Shown here piece after piece: positions 42,750 to 57,700 of a DNA stretch of 64,000 nucleotides. This DNA comes from Desulfovibrio desulfuricans (lineage in GTDB: Bacteria; Desulfobacterota; Desulfovibrionia; Desulfovibrionales; Desulfovibrionaceae): positions 248,001-312,000 of the forward strand of contig NZ_CP036295.1 in the NCBI RefSeq assembly GCF_004801255.1. The letters run 5' to 3'. Position numbers and translations under genes: made by a program. The notes below the pieces were generated by a model. It had not been told where the DNA came from. It saw nothing but the letters and a program-made list of their open reading frames with translations, and made no database searches. How positions within the stretch are numbered: position 1 is the stretch's first letter; each line of letters opens with the position of its first letter.

Positions 42750-45700
42750 ATGGCAGACATCAAGCTTACCCGTCCTGCAGCTGGGCAGAATGTTGTTATT
42801 CTCAGTGCACGCGATGCCCGCATGGTTCTTGATTTTCCTACTGACCAGATCAGCATCGAGCGCCCGCAAGATTCGGACAGTCTTTTTTTTCGCTTTGACG
42901 ACGGCGGGTCCATTGAACTGCAGAATTTTTATACGCAGTACCACAAGGACGATGTGCCCTCGTTTGAAGTTGACGGGCAGCTGATCGCCGGAACGGAATT
43001 TTTTGACGTCTTTGGGCCAGATATCGTCCCTGCGGCTGGCCCTTCGAGTGTTGCGCGTGGCGGCGGGTATCAGGAGTATTCCGAGCTTAATATCGGGAAC
43101 GGAGTTGGAGCGCTTGGCGGCGTTGATCTCCAATTTGACAGCGCATCGCAGAGCGAGGTGACGTTTCCGTCTTTGGGCCTGCAGCCCAGGGCTGTTGTTG
43201 CGGCCGCTGCCGTGGGGCAGAGCGCCCCGGCGACGCTTTTCAATATTAGCGGTGAAGCAACTACGGAAGGCAGCAGCGGCGTTGTCTTTAATGTGGCATT
43301 GAGCAAACCCCCTGTGGGCAGCGCCACGGCGGTGATCACGGTTGCGGGCAAGGACTACGACGTTGCCATCGGCGCAGACGGCAAGGGCACGCTGACCATC
43401 GCCAACCCCAACACCGAAGACGTGTACAAGGACGCCAGCTCGCTGACAGCCACCTTCAAGAGCATCTCCGGCGGCGGCTATAGTCAGGTGATCGCAGGTT
43501 CAACCTCCCCGGCATATATTGCTGACACGGTGGACACCACCACGGCCCATATCGACCTTACGCAGACGGGCAATGCGGTCAAGGCCATCATCAGCCTCGA
43601 CCACGCGCCCCAGGCCGATACGCTGGTCACGTATACGGTCAATGGCGTGCAGCATGCCGCGGTTATCAAGGGCGGGGAGACCTCCACCACGGCCAGTTTG
43701 GGCAACCTGGTGGGCAGCAATCCCTACGGCACGCCCACCAGCCTGACGGCCGAGGTCACGTCCGTAAACAACAGCTCGGCCAACTTTGAAAACGTCGGCA
43801 ACGGCACGCCGACCACGGCCAGCTTTACGCCTGTGCCCACGGTCACCAGAGCAACCATAACTGGCGTTGATACCGATGAAGCATCTGGCAAGGTCACCTT
43901 TAACGTGGCACTCAGCAATCCGCCCCAGACCGGAACGACAGCGGCAGTCGTGGTCACGTTCAACGGGCAGGACTACAACGTTGCCATCGGCGCTGACGGC
44001 AAGGGTTCTTTGCAGGTTGCCAACCCCAATACCGAGGACGTGTACAAGGACGCCAGCGGCCTGACGGCCACGGTCAAGAGCATCAGCGGCGGCGGTTACA
44101 GCCAGGTGCTGACCGGGGCGCAGGGCACCGCCCACATAGCCGATACAGTGGACACCACCACGGCCCATATCGACCTCGCGCAGACGGGCAATGCGGTCAA
44201 GGCCATCATCAGCCTCGACCACGCGCCCCAGGCCGATACGCTGGTCACGTATACTGTCAATGGCGTGCAGCACGCCACAGTGATCAAGGGCGGGGAGACC
44301 TCCACCACGGCCAGTTTGGGCAACCTGGTGGTCAGCAACCCCTACGGCACGCCCACCAGCCTGACGGCCGAGGTCACATCCGTAAACAACAGTTCGGCCA
44401 ATTTCGAGGCAGTGAGCAACGGCGCGCCGACCACGGCCAGCTTTACGCCAGTGCCGGTGCCGACCACGGCCAGCATCACGGGTGTGGACACGGTGGAAGG
44501 CACCTCGGACGTGACCTTCAACGTGGCGCTGAGCAACAAGCCGCAGCCCGGCACCACGGCCACGGCGGTGATCACGGTTGCGGGCAAGGATTACGACGTG
44601 GCCATCGGCGCTGACGGCAAGGGCGCGCTGACCATCGCCAACCCCAATGCCGAGGACGTGTACAAGGACGCCAGCGACCTTGCGGCCACGGTCAAGAGCG
44701 TGACTGGCGGCGGTTACAGCCAGGTTGTGACCGGAGCGGAAGGCTCGGCCCACATAGCGGATACGGTGGGCACCACCACGGCGAGCATCGGCCTTGCGCA
44801 GCACGACAACGGCGTGACGGCCACCATCAGCCTTGAGCACGCGCCGCAGCACGACACGCAGATCACCTATACGGTCAACGGCGTGGAGCACACGGCCATG
44901 ATCAAGGGCGGGGAAACCTCCACCACGGCCGACCTCGGCAATCTGGTGGCCAGCAACCCCTACGGCACGCCCACCAACGTTACGGCCGCTGTCACGGCAG
45001 TGGACAACAACGCGGCCAACTTTGAAAACGTGAGCAACGGCGCGCCGACCACGGCCAGCTTTACGCCGGTGACGGTGCCGACCACGGCCAGCATCACGGG
45101 TGTGGACACGGTGGAAGGCACCAAGGACGTGACCTTCAACGTGGCGCTGAGCAACGTGCCCAAGGGCGGCAGCGCCACGGCGGTGATCACGGTGGCGGGC
45201 AAGGATTACGACGTTGCCATCGGCGCAGACGGCAAGGGCACGCTGACCGTCGCCAACCCCAATGCCGAGGACGTGTACAAGGACGCCAGCGACATGACGG
45301 CCACGGTCAAGAGCGTGACCGGCGGCGGTTACAGCCAGGTTGTGACCGGAGCGGAAGGCTCGGCCCACATAGCGGATACGGTGGGCACCACCACGGCGAG
45401 CATCGGTCTTGCGCAGCACGACAACGGCGTGACGGCCACCATCAGCCTTGAGCACGCGCCGCAGCACGACACGCAGATCACCTATACGGTCAACGGCGTG
45501 GAGCACACGGCCATGATCAAGGGCGGGGAAACCTCCACCACGGCTGACCTCGGCAATCTGGTGGCCAGCAACCCCTACGGCACGCCCACCAACGTTACGG
45601 CCGCTGTCACGGCAGTGGACAACAATTCGGCCAACTTTGAAAACGTGAGCAACGGCGCGCCGACCACGGCCAGCTTTACGCCGGTGACGGTGCCGACCAC

Positions 45701-48700
45701 GGCCAGCATCACGGGTGTGGACACGGTGGAAGGCACCAAGGACGTGACCTTCAACGTGGCGCTGAGCAACAAGCCGCAGGCTGGCACAACGGCCACGGCG
45801 GTGATCACGGTTGCGGGCAAGGATTACGACGTTGCCATCGGCGCAGACGGCAAGGGCGCGCTGACCATCGCCAACCCCAACACCGAAGACGTGTACAAGG
45901 ACGCCAGCGACCTTGCGGCCACGGTCAAGAGCGTGACCGGCGGCGGTTACAGCCAGGTGGTGACCGGAGCGGAAGGCTCGGCCCACATAGCGGATACGGT
46001 GGACACCACCACGGCGAGCATCGGCCTTGCGCAGCACGACAACGGCGTGACGGCCACCATCAGCCTTGAGCACGCGCCGCAGCACGACACGCAGATCACC
46101 TATACGGTCAACGGCGTGGAGCACACGGCCATGATCAAGGGCGGGGAAACCTCCACCACGGCCGACCTCGGCAATCTGGTGGCCAGCAACCCCTACGGCA
46201 CGCCTACCAACGTTACGGCCGCTGTCACGGCAGTGGACAACAGTTCGGCCAATTTCGAGGCAGTGAGCAACGGCGCGCCGACCACGGCCAGCTTTACGCC
46301 AGTGCCGGTGCCGACCACGGCCAGCATCACGGGTGTGGACACGGTGGAAGGCACCAAGGACGTGACCTTCAACGTGGCGCTGAGCAACGTGCCCAAGGGC
46401 GGCAGCGCCACGGCGGTGATCACGGTTGCGGGCAAGGATTACGACGTTGCCATCGGCGCAGACGGCAAGGGCGCGCTGACCATCGCCAACCCCAATGCCG
46501 AGGACGTGTACAAGGACGCCAGCGACCTGGCGGCCACGGTCAAGAGCGTGACCGGCGGCGGTTACAGCCAGGTGGTGACCGGAGCGGAAGGCTCGGCCCA
46601 CATAGCGGATACGGTGGGCACCACCACGGCGAGCATCGGCCTTGCGCAGCACGACAACGGCGTGACGGCCACCATCAGCCTTGAGCACGCGCCGCAGCAC
46701 GACACGCAGATCACCTATACGGTCAACGGCGTGGAGCACACGGCCATGATCAAGGGCGGGGAAACCTCCACCACGGCCGACCTCGGCAATCTGGTGGCCA
46801 GCAACCCCTACGGCACGCCTACCAACTTTACGGCCGCTGTCACGGCAGTGGACAACAATTCGGCCAACTTTGAAAACGTCAGCAACGGTAGCCCGACCAC
46901 GGCCAGCTTTACGCCTGTGACGGTGCCGACCACGGCCAGCATCACGGGTGTGGACACGGTGGAAGGCACCAAGGACGTGACCTTCAACGTGGAGCTGAGC
47001 AACAAGCCGCAGCCCGGCACCACGGCCACGGCGGTGATCACGGTGGCGGGCAAGGATTACGACGTGGCCATCGGCGCTGACGGCAAGGGCGCGCTGACCA
47101 TCGCCAACCCCAATGCCGAGGACGTGTACAAGGACGCCAGCGACCTTGCGGCCACGGTCAAGAGCGTGACCGGCGGCGGTTACAGCCAGGTGGTGACCGG
47201 AGCGGAAGGCTCGGCCCACATAGCGGATACGGTGGACACCACCACGGCGAGCATCGGCCTTGCGCAGCACGACAACGGCGTGACGGCCACCATCAGCCTT
47301 GAGCACGCGCCGCAGCACGACACGCAGATCACCTATACGGTCAACGGCGTGGAGCACACGGCCACCATCAAGGGCGGGGAGACCTCCACCACGGCCGACC
47401 TCGGCAATCTGGTGGCCAGCAACCCCTACGGCACGCCTACCAACGTTACGGCCGCTGTCACGGCAGTGGACAACAGTTCGGCCAATTTCGAGGCAGTGAG
47501 CAACGGCGCGCCGACCACGGCCAGCTTTACGCCAGTGCCGGTGCCGACCACGGCCAGCATCACGGGTGTGGACACGGTGGAAGGCACCTCGGACGTGACC
47601 TTCAACGTGGCGCTGAGCAACAAGCCGCAGCCCGGCACCACGGCCACGGCGGTGATCACGGTTGCGGGCAAGGATTACGACGTGGCCATCGGCGCTGACG
47701 GCAAGGGCGCGCTGACCATCGCCAACCCCAATGCCGAGGACGTGTACAAGGACGCCAGCGACCTTGCGGCCACGGTCAAGAGCGTGACTGGCGGCGGTTA
47801 CAGCCAGGTTGTGACCGGAGCGGAAGGCTCGGCCCACATAGCGGATACGGTGGGCACCACCACGGCGAGCATCGGCCTTGCGCAGCACGACAACGGCGTG
47901 ACGGCCACCATCAGCCTTGAGCACGCGCCGCAGCACGACACGCAGATCACCTATACGGTCAACGGCGTGGAGCACACGGCCACCATCAAGGGCGGGGAAA
48001 CCTCCACCACGGCCGACCTCGGCAATCTGGTGGCCAGCAACCCCTACGGCACGCCCACCAACTTTACGGCCGCTGTCACGGCAGTGGACAACAATTCGGC
48101 CAACTTTGAGGCAGTGAGCAACGGCGCGCCGACCACGGCCAGCTTTACGCCCGTGACGGTGCCGACCACGGCCAGCATCACGGGTGTGGACACGGTGGAA
48201 GGCACCAAGGACGTGACCTTCAACGTGGAGCTGAGCAACAAGCCGCAGCCCGGCACCACGGCCACGGCGGTGATCACGGTGGCGGGCAAGGATTACGACG
48301 TTGCCATCGGCGCAGACGGCAAGGGCACGCTGACCGTCGCCAACCCCAATGCCGAGGACGTGTACAAGGACGCCAGCGACATGACGGCCACGGTCAAGAG
48401 CGTGACCGGCGGCGGTTACAGCCAGGTTGTGACCGGAGCGGAAGGCTCGGCCCACATAGCGGATACGGTGGGCACCACCACGGCGAGCATCGGTCTTGCG
48501 CAGCACGACAACGGCGTGACGGCCACCATCAGCCTTGAGCACGCGCCGCAGCACGACACGCAGATCACCTATACGGTCAACGGCGTGGAGCACACGGCCA
48601 TGATCAAGGGCGGGGAAACCTCCACCACGGCTGACCTCGGCAATCTGGTGGCCAGCAACCCCTACGGCACGCCCACCAACGTTACGGCCGCTGTCACGGC

Positions 48701-51700
48701 AGTGGACAACAATTCGGCCAACTTTGAAAACGTGAGCAACGGCGCGCCGACCACGGCCAGCTTTACGCCGGTGACGGTGCCGACCACGGCCAGCATCACG
48801 GGTGTGGACACGGTGGAAGGCACCAAGGACGTGACCTTCAACGTGGCGCTGAGCAACAAGCCGCAGGCTGGCACAACGGCCACGGCGGTGATCACGGTTG
48901 CGGGCAAGGATTACGACGTTGCCATCGGCGCAGACGGCAAGGGCGCGCTGACCATCGCCAACCCCAATGCCGAGGACGTGTACAAGGACGCCAGCGACAT
49001 GACGGCCACGGTCAAGAGCGTGACCGGCGGCGGTTACAGCCAGGTTGTGACCGGGGCGGAAGGCTCGGCCCACATAGCGGATACGGTGGGCACCACCACG
49101 GCGAGCATCGGCCTTGCGCAGCACGACAACGGCGTGACGGCCACCATCAGCCTTGAGCACGCGCCGCAGCACGACACGCAGATCACCTATACGGTCAACG
49201 GCGTGGAGCACACGGCCACCATCAAGGGCGGGGAAACCTCCACCACGGCCGACCTCGGCAATCTGGTGGCCAGCAACCCCTACGGCACGCCCACCAACGT
49301 TACGGCCGCTGTCACGGCAGTGGACAACAATTCGGCCAACTTTGAGGCAGTGAGCAACGGTAGCCCGACCACGGCCAGCTTTACGCCGGTGACGGTGCCG
49401 ACCACGGCCAGCATCACGGGTGTGAACACGGTGGAAGGCACCAAGGACGTGACCTTCAACGTGGAGCTGAGCAACAAGCCGCAGCCCGGCACCACGGCCA
49501 CGGCGGTGATCACGGTTGCGGGCAAGGATTACGACGTGGCCATCGGCGCTGACGGCAAGGGCGCGCTGACCATCGCCAACCCCAATGCCGAGGACGTGTA
49601 CAAGGACGCCAGCGACATGACGGCCACGGTCAAGAGCGTGACCGGCGGCGGTTACAGCCAGGTGGTGACCGGTGCGGAAGGCTCGGCCCACATAGCGGAT
49701 ACGGTGGGCACCACCACGGCGAGCATCGGTCTTGCGCAGCACGACAACGGCGTGACGGCCACCATCAGCCTTGAGCACGCGCCGCAGCACGACACGCAGA
49801 TCACCTATACGGTCAACGGCGTGGAGCACACGGCCATGATCAAGGGCGGGGAAACCTCCACCACGGCTGACCTCGGCAATCTGGTGGCCAGCAACCCCTA
49901 CGGCACGCCTACCAGCTTTACGGCCGCGGTCACGGCAGTGGACAACAACGCGGCCAACTTTGAGGCAGTGAGCAACGGTAGCCCGACCACGGCCAGCTTT
50001 ACGCCGGTGACGGTGCCGACCACGGCCAGCATCACGGGTGTGGACACGGTGGAAGGCACCTCGGACGTGACCTTCAACGTGGAGCTGAGCAACAAGCCGC
50101 AGCCCGGCACCACGGCCACGGCGGTGATCACGGTGGCGGGCAAGGATTACGACGTGGCCATCGGCGCTGACGGCAAGGGCGCGCTGACCATCGCCAACCC
50201 CAATGCCGAGGACGTGTACAAGGACGCCAGCGACCTTGCGGCCACGGTCAAGAGCGTGACCGGCGGCGGTTACAGCCAGGTGGTGACCGGAGCGGAAGGC
50301 TCGGCCCACATAGCGGATACGGTGGACACCACCACGGCGAGCATCGGCCTTGCGCAGCACGACAACGGCGTGACGGCCACCATCAGCCTTGAGCACGCGC
50401 CGCAGCACGACACGCAGATCACCTATACGGTCAACGGCGTGGAGCACACGGCCACCATCAAGGGCGGGGAGACCTCCACCACGGCCGACCTCGGCAATCT
50501 GGTGGCCAGCAACCCCTACGGCACGCCTACCAACGTTACGGCCGCTGTCACGGCAGTGGACAACAGTTCGGCCAATTTCGAGGCAGTGAGCAACGGCGCG
50601 CCGACCACGGCCAGCTTTACGCCAGTGCCGGTGCCGACCACGGCCAGCATCACGGGTGTGGACACGGTGGAAGGCACCTCGGACGTGACCTTCAACGTGG
50701 CGCTGAGCAACAAGCCGCAGCCCGGCACCACGGCCACGGCGGTGATCACGGTTGCGGGCAAGGATTACGACGTCGCCATCGGCGCAGACGGCAAGGGCGC
50801 GCTGACCATCGCCAACCCCAATGCCGAGGACGTGTACAAGGACGCCAGCGACCTTGCGGCCACGGTCAAGAGCGTGACTGGCGGCGGTTACAGCCAGGTG
50901 GTGACCGGAGCGGAAGGCTCGGCCCACATAGCGGATACGGTGGGCACCACCACGGCGAGCATCGGCCTTGCGCAGCACGACAACGGCGTGACGGCCACCA
51001 TCAGCCTTGAGCACGCGCCGCAGCACGACACGCAGATCACCTATACGGTCAACGGCGTGGAGCACACGGCCATGATCAAGGGCGGGGAGACCTCCACCAC
51101 GGCCGACCTCGGCAATCTGGTGGCCAGCAACCCCTACGGCACGCCCACCAACTTTACGGCCGCAGTCACGGCAGTGGACAACAATTCGGCCAACTTTGAA
51201 AACGTGAGCAACGGTAGCCCGACCACGGCCAGCTTTACGCCCGTGCCGGTGCCGACCACGGCCAGCATCACGGGTGTGGACACGGTGGAAGGCACCAAGG
51301 ACGTGACCTTCAACGTGGCGCTGAGCAACGTGCCCAAGGGCGGCAGCGCCACGGCGGTGATCACGGTTGCGGGCAAGGATTACGACGTTGCCATCGGCGC
51401 AGACGGCAAGGGCGCGCTGACCATCGCCAACCCCAATGCCGAGGACGTGTACAAGGACGCCAGCGACCTTGCGGCCACGGTCAAGAGCGTGACCGGCGGC
51501 GGTTACAGCCAGGTTGTGACCGGAGCGGAAGGCTCGGCCCACATAGCGGATACGGTGGGCACCACCACGGCGAGCATCGGTCTTGCGCAGCACGACAACG
51601 GCGTGACGGCCACCATCAGCCTTGAGCACGCGCCGCAGCACGACACGCAGATCACCTATACGGTCAACGGCGTGGAGCACACGGCCACCATCAAGGGCGG

Positions 51701-54700
51701 GGAGACCTCCACCACGGCCGACCTCGGCAATCTGGTGGCCAGCAACCCCTACGGCACGCCTACCAACTTTACGGCCGCGGTCACGGCAGTGGACAACAAT
51801 TCGGCCAACTTTGAGGCAGTGAGCAACGGCGCGCCGACCACGGCCAGCTTTACGCCGGTGACGGTGCCGACCACGGCCAGCATCACGGGTGTGGACACGG
51901 TGGAAGGCACCAAGGACGTGACCTTCAACGTGGCGCTGAGCAACGTGCCCAAGGGCGGCAGCGCCACGGCGGTGATCACGGTTGCGGGCAAGGATTACGA
52001 CGTTGCCATCGGCGCAGACGGCAAGGGCGCGCTGACCGTCGCCAACCCCAATGCCGAGGACGTGTACAAGGACGCCAGCGACCTTGCGGCCACGGTCAAG
52101 AGCGTGACCGGCGGCGGTTACAGCCAGGTGGTGACCGGAGCGGAAGGCTCGGCCCACATAGCGGATACGGTGGGCACCACCACGGCGAGCATCGGCCTTG
52201 CGCAGCACGACAACGGCGTGACGGCCACCATCAGCCTTGAGCACGCGCCGCAGCACGACACGCAGATCACCTATACGGTCAACGGCGTGGAGCACACGGC
52301 CACCATCAAGGGCGGGGAGACCTCCACCACGGCCGACCTCGGCAATCTGGTGGCCAGCAACCCCTACGGCACGCCTACCAGCTTTACGGCCGCGGTCACG
52401 GCAGTGGACAACAATTCGGCCAACTTTGAGGCAGTGAGCAACGGTAGCCCGACCACGGCCAGCTTTACGCCGGTGACGGTGCCGACCACGGCCAGCATCA
52501 CGGGTGTGAACACGGTGGAAGGCACCAAGGACGTGACCTTCAACGTGGAGCTGAGCAACAAGCCGCAGCCCGGCACCACGGCCACGGCGGTGATCACGGT
52601 TGCGGGCAAGGATTACGACGTGGCCATCGGCGCTGACGGCAAGGGCGCGCTGACCATCGCCAACCCCAATGCCGAGGACGTGTACAAGGACGCCAGCGAC
52701 ATGACGGCCACGGTCAAGAGCGTGACCGGCGGCGGTTACAGCCAGGTGGTGACCGGTGCGGAAGGCTCGGCCCACATAGCGGATACGGTGGGCACCACCA
52801 CGGCGAGCATCGGTCTTGCGCAGCACGACAACGGCGTGACGGCCACCATCAGCCTTGAGCACGCGCCGCAGCACGACACGCAGATCACCTATACGGTCAA
52901 CGGCGTGGAGCACACGGCCATGATCAAGGGCGGGGAAACCTCCACCACGGCTGACCTCGGCAATCTGGTGGCCAGCAACCCCTACGGCACGCCTACCAAC
53001 TTTACGGCCGCTGTCACGGCAGTGGACAACAACGCGGCCAACTTTGAGGCAGTGAGCAACGGCGCGCCGACCACGGCCAGCTTTACGCCGGTGACGGTGC
53101 CGACCACGGCCAGCATCACGGGTGTGGACACGGTGGAAGGCACCAAGGACGTGACCTTCAACGTGGCGCTGAGCAACGTGCCCAAGGGCGGCAGCGCCAC
53201 GGCGGTGATCACGGTTGCGGGCAAGGATTACAACGTCGCCATCGGCGCAGACGGCAAGGGCACGCTGACCGTCGCCAACCCCAATGCCGAGGACGTGTAC
53301 AAGGACGCCAGCGACCTTGCGGCCACGGTCAAGAGCGTGACCGGCGGCGGTTACAGCCAGGTTGTGACCGGAGCGGAAGGCTCGGCCCACATAGCGGATA
53401 CGGTGGGCACCACCACGGCGAGCATCGGCCTTGCGCAGCACGACAACGGCGTGACGGCCACCATCAGCCTTGAGCACGCGCCGCAGCACGACACGCAGAT
53501 CACCTATACGGTCAACGGCGTGGAGCACACGGCCATGATCAAGGGCGGGGAAACCTCCACCACGGCCGACCTCGGCAATCTGGTGGCCAGCAACCCCTAC
53601 GGCACGCCCACCAACGTTACGGCCGCTGTCACGGCAGTGGACAACAACGCGGCCAACTTTGAAAACGTGAGCAACGGCGCGCCGACCACGGCCAGCTTTA
53701 CGCCGGTGACGGTGCCGACCACGGCCAGCATCACGGGTGTGGACACGGTGGAAGGCACCAAGGACGTGACCTTCAACGTGGCGCTGAGCAACGTGCCCAA
53801 GGGCGGCAGCGCCACGGCGGTGATCACGGTGGCGGGCAAGGACTACGACGTTGCCATCGGCGCAGACGGCAAGGGCGCGCTGACCATCGCCAACCCCAAT
53901 GCCGAGGACGTGTACAAGGACGCCAGCGACCTTGCGGCCACGGTCAAGAGCGTGACCGGCGGCGGTTACAGCCAGGTTGTGACCGGGGCGGAAGGCTCGG
54001 CCCACATAGCGGATACGGTGGACACCACCACGGCGAGCATCGGTCTTGCGCAGCACGACAACGGCGTGACGGCCACCATCAGCCTTGAGCACGCGCCGCA
54101 GCACGACACGCAGATCACCTATACGGTCAACGGCGTGGAGCACACGGCCATGATCAAGGGCGGGGAGACCTCCACCACGGCCGACCTCGGCAACCTGGTG
54201 GCCAGCAACCCCTACGGCACGCCTACCAACTTTACGGCCGCTGTCACGGCAGTGGACAACAATTCGGCCAACTTTGAGGCAGTGAGCAACGGCGCGCCGA
54301 CCACGGCCAGCTTTACGCCGGTGACGGTGCCGACCACGGCCAGCATCACGGGTGTGGACACGGTGGAAGGCACCTCGGACGTGACCTTCAACGTGGCGCT
54401 GAGCAACGTGCCCAAGGACGGCAGCGCCACGGCGGTGATCACGGTGGCGGGCAAGGATTACGACGTTGCCATCGGCGCAGACGGCAAGGGCGCGCTGACC
54501 ATCGCCAACCCCAACACCGAAGACGTGTACAAGGACGCCAGCGACCTTGCGGCCACGGTCAAGAGCGTGACCGGCGGCGGTTACAGCCAGGTGGTGACCG
54601 GAGCGGAAGGCTCGGCCCACATAGCGGATACGGTGGACACCACCACGGCGAGCATCGGCCTTGCGCAGCACGACAACGGCGTGACGGCCACCATCAGCCT

Positions 54701-57700
54701 TGAGCACGCGCCGCAGCACGACACGCAGATCACCTATACGGTCAACGGCGTGGAGCACACGGCCATGATCAAGGGCGGGGAAACCTCCACCACGGCCGAC
54801 CTCGGCAATCTGGTGGCCAGCAACCCCTACGGCACGCCTACCAACGTTACGGCCGCTGTCACGGCAGTGGACAACAGTTCGGCCAATTTCGAGGCAGTGA
54901 GCAACGGCGCGCCGACCACGGCCAGCTTTACGCCAGTGCCGGTGCCGACCACGGCCAGCATCACGGGTGTGGACACGGTGGAAGGCACCAAGGACGTGAC
55001 CTTCAACGTGGCGCTGAGCAACGTGCCCAAGGGCGGCAGCGCCACGGCGGTGATCACGGTTGCGGGCAAGGATTACGACGTTGCCATCGGCGCAGACGGC
55101 AAGGGCGCGCTGACCATCGCCAACCCCAATGCCGAGGACGTGTACAAGGACGCCAGCGACCTGGCGGCCACGGTCAAGAGCGTGACCGGCGGCGGTTACA
55201 GCCAGGTGGTGACCGGAGCGGAAGGCTCGGCCCACATAGCGGATACGGTGGGCACCACCACGGCGAGCATCGGCCTTGCGCAGCACGACAACGGCGTGAC
55301 GGCCACCATCAGCCTTGAGCACGCGCCGCAGCACGACACGCAGATCACCTATACGGTCAACGGCGTGGAGCACACGGCCATGATCAAGGGCGGGGAAACC
55401 TCCACCACGGCCGACCTCGGCAATCTGGTGGCCAGCAACCCCTACGGCACGCCTACCAACTTTACGGCCGCTGTCACGGCAGTGGACAACAATTCGGCCA
55501 ACTTTGAAAACGTCAGCAACGGTAGCCCGACCACGGCCAGCTTTACGCCTGTGACGGTGCCGACCACGGCCAGCATCACGGGTGTGGACACGGTGGAAGG
55601 CACCAAGGACGTGACCTTCAACGTGGAGCTGAGCAACAAGCCGCAGCCCGGCACCACGGCCACGGCGGTGATCACGGTGGCGGGCAAGGATTACGACGTG
55701 GCCATCGGCGCTGACGGCAAGGGCGCGCTGACCATCGCCAACCCCAATGCCGAGGACGTGTACAAGGACGCCAGCGACCTTGCGGCCACGGTCAAGAGCG
55801 TGACCGGCGGCGGTTACAGCCAGGTGGTGACCGGAGCGGAAGGCTCGGCCCACATAGCGGATACGGTGGACACCACCACGGCGAGCATCGGCCTTGCGCA
55901 GCACGACAACGGCGTGACGGCCACCATCAGCCTTGAGCACGCGCCGCAGCACGACACGCAGATCACCTATACGGTCAACGGCGTGGAGCACACGGCCACC
56001 ATCAAGGGCGGGGAGACCTCCACCACGGCCGACCTCGGCAATCTGGTGGCCAGCAACCCCTACGGCACGCCTACCAACGTTACGGCCGCTGTCACGGCAG
56101 TGGACAACAGTTCGGCCAATTTCGAGGCAGTGAGCAACGGCGCGCCGACCACGGCCAGCTTTACGCCAGTGCCGGTGCCGACCACGGCCAGCATCACGGG
56201 TGTGGACACGGTGGAAGGCACCTCGGACGTGACCTTCAACGTGGCGCTGAGCAACAAGCCGCAGCCCGGCACCACGGCCACGGCGGTGATCACGGTTGCG
56301 GGCAAGGATTACGACGTGGCCATCGGCGCTGACGGCAAGGGCGCGCTGACCATCGCCAACCCCAATGCCGAGGACGTGTACAAGGACGCCAGCGACCTTG
56401 CGGCCACGGTCAAGAGCGTGACTGGCGGCGGTTACAGCCAGGTTGTGACCGGAGCGGAAGGCTCGGCCCACATAGCGGATACGGTGGGCACCACCACGGC
56501 GAGCATCGGCCTTGCGCAGCACGACAACGGCGTGACGGCCACCATCAGCCTTGAGCACGCGCCGCAGCACGACACGCAGATCACCTATACGGTCAACGGC
56601 GTGGAGCACACGGCCACCATCAAGGGCGGGGAAACCTCCACCACGGCCGACCTCGGCAATCTGGTGGCCAGCAACCCCTACGGCACGCCCACCAACTTTA
56701 CGGCCGCTGTCACGGCAGTGGACAACAATTCGGCCAACTTTGAGGCAGTGAGCAACGGCGCGCCGACCACGGCCAGCTTTACGCCCGTGACGGTGCCGAC
56801 CACGGCCAGCATCACGGGTGTGGACACGGTGGAAGGCACCAAGGACGTGACCTTCAACGTGGAGCTGAGCAACAAGCCGCAGCCCGGCACCACGGCCACG
56901 GCGGTGATCACGGTGGCGGGCAAGGATTACGACGTTGCCATCGGCGCAGACGGCAAGGGCACGCTGACCGTCGCCAACCCCAATGCCGAGGACGTGTACA
57001 AGGACGCCAGCGACATGACGGCCACGGTCAAGAGCGTGACCGGCGGCGGTTACAGCCAGGTTGTGACCGGAGCGGAAGGCTCGGCCCACATAGCGGATAC
57101 GGTGGGCACCACCACGGCGAGCATCGGTCTTGCGCAGCACGACAACGGCGTGACGGCCACCATCAGCCTTGAGCACGCGCCGCAGCACGACACGCAGATC
57201 ACCTATACGGTCAACGGCGTGGAGCACACGGCCATGATCAAGGGCGGGGAAACCTCCACCACGGCTGACCTCGGCAATCTGGTGGCCAGCAACCCCTACG
57301 GCACGCCCACCAACGTTACGGCCGCTGTCACGGCAGTGGACAACAATTCGGCCAACTTTGAAAACGTGAGCAACGGCGCGCCGACCACGGCCAGCTTTAC
57401 GCCGGTGACGGTGCCGACCACGGCCAGCATCACGGGTGTGGACACGGTGGAAGGCACCAAGGACGTGACCTTCAACGTGGCGCTGAGCAACAAGCCGCAG
57501 GCTGGCACAACGGCCACGGCGGTGATCACGGTTGCGGGCAAGGATTACGACGTTGCCATCGGCGCAGACGGCAAGGGCGCGCTGACCATCGCCAACCCCA
57601 ATGCCGAGGACGTGTACAAGGACGCCAGCGACATGACGGCCACGGTCAAGAGCGTGACCGGCGGCGGTTACAGCCAGGTTGTGACCGGGGCGGAAGGCTC

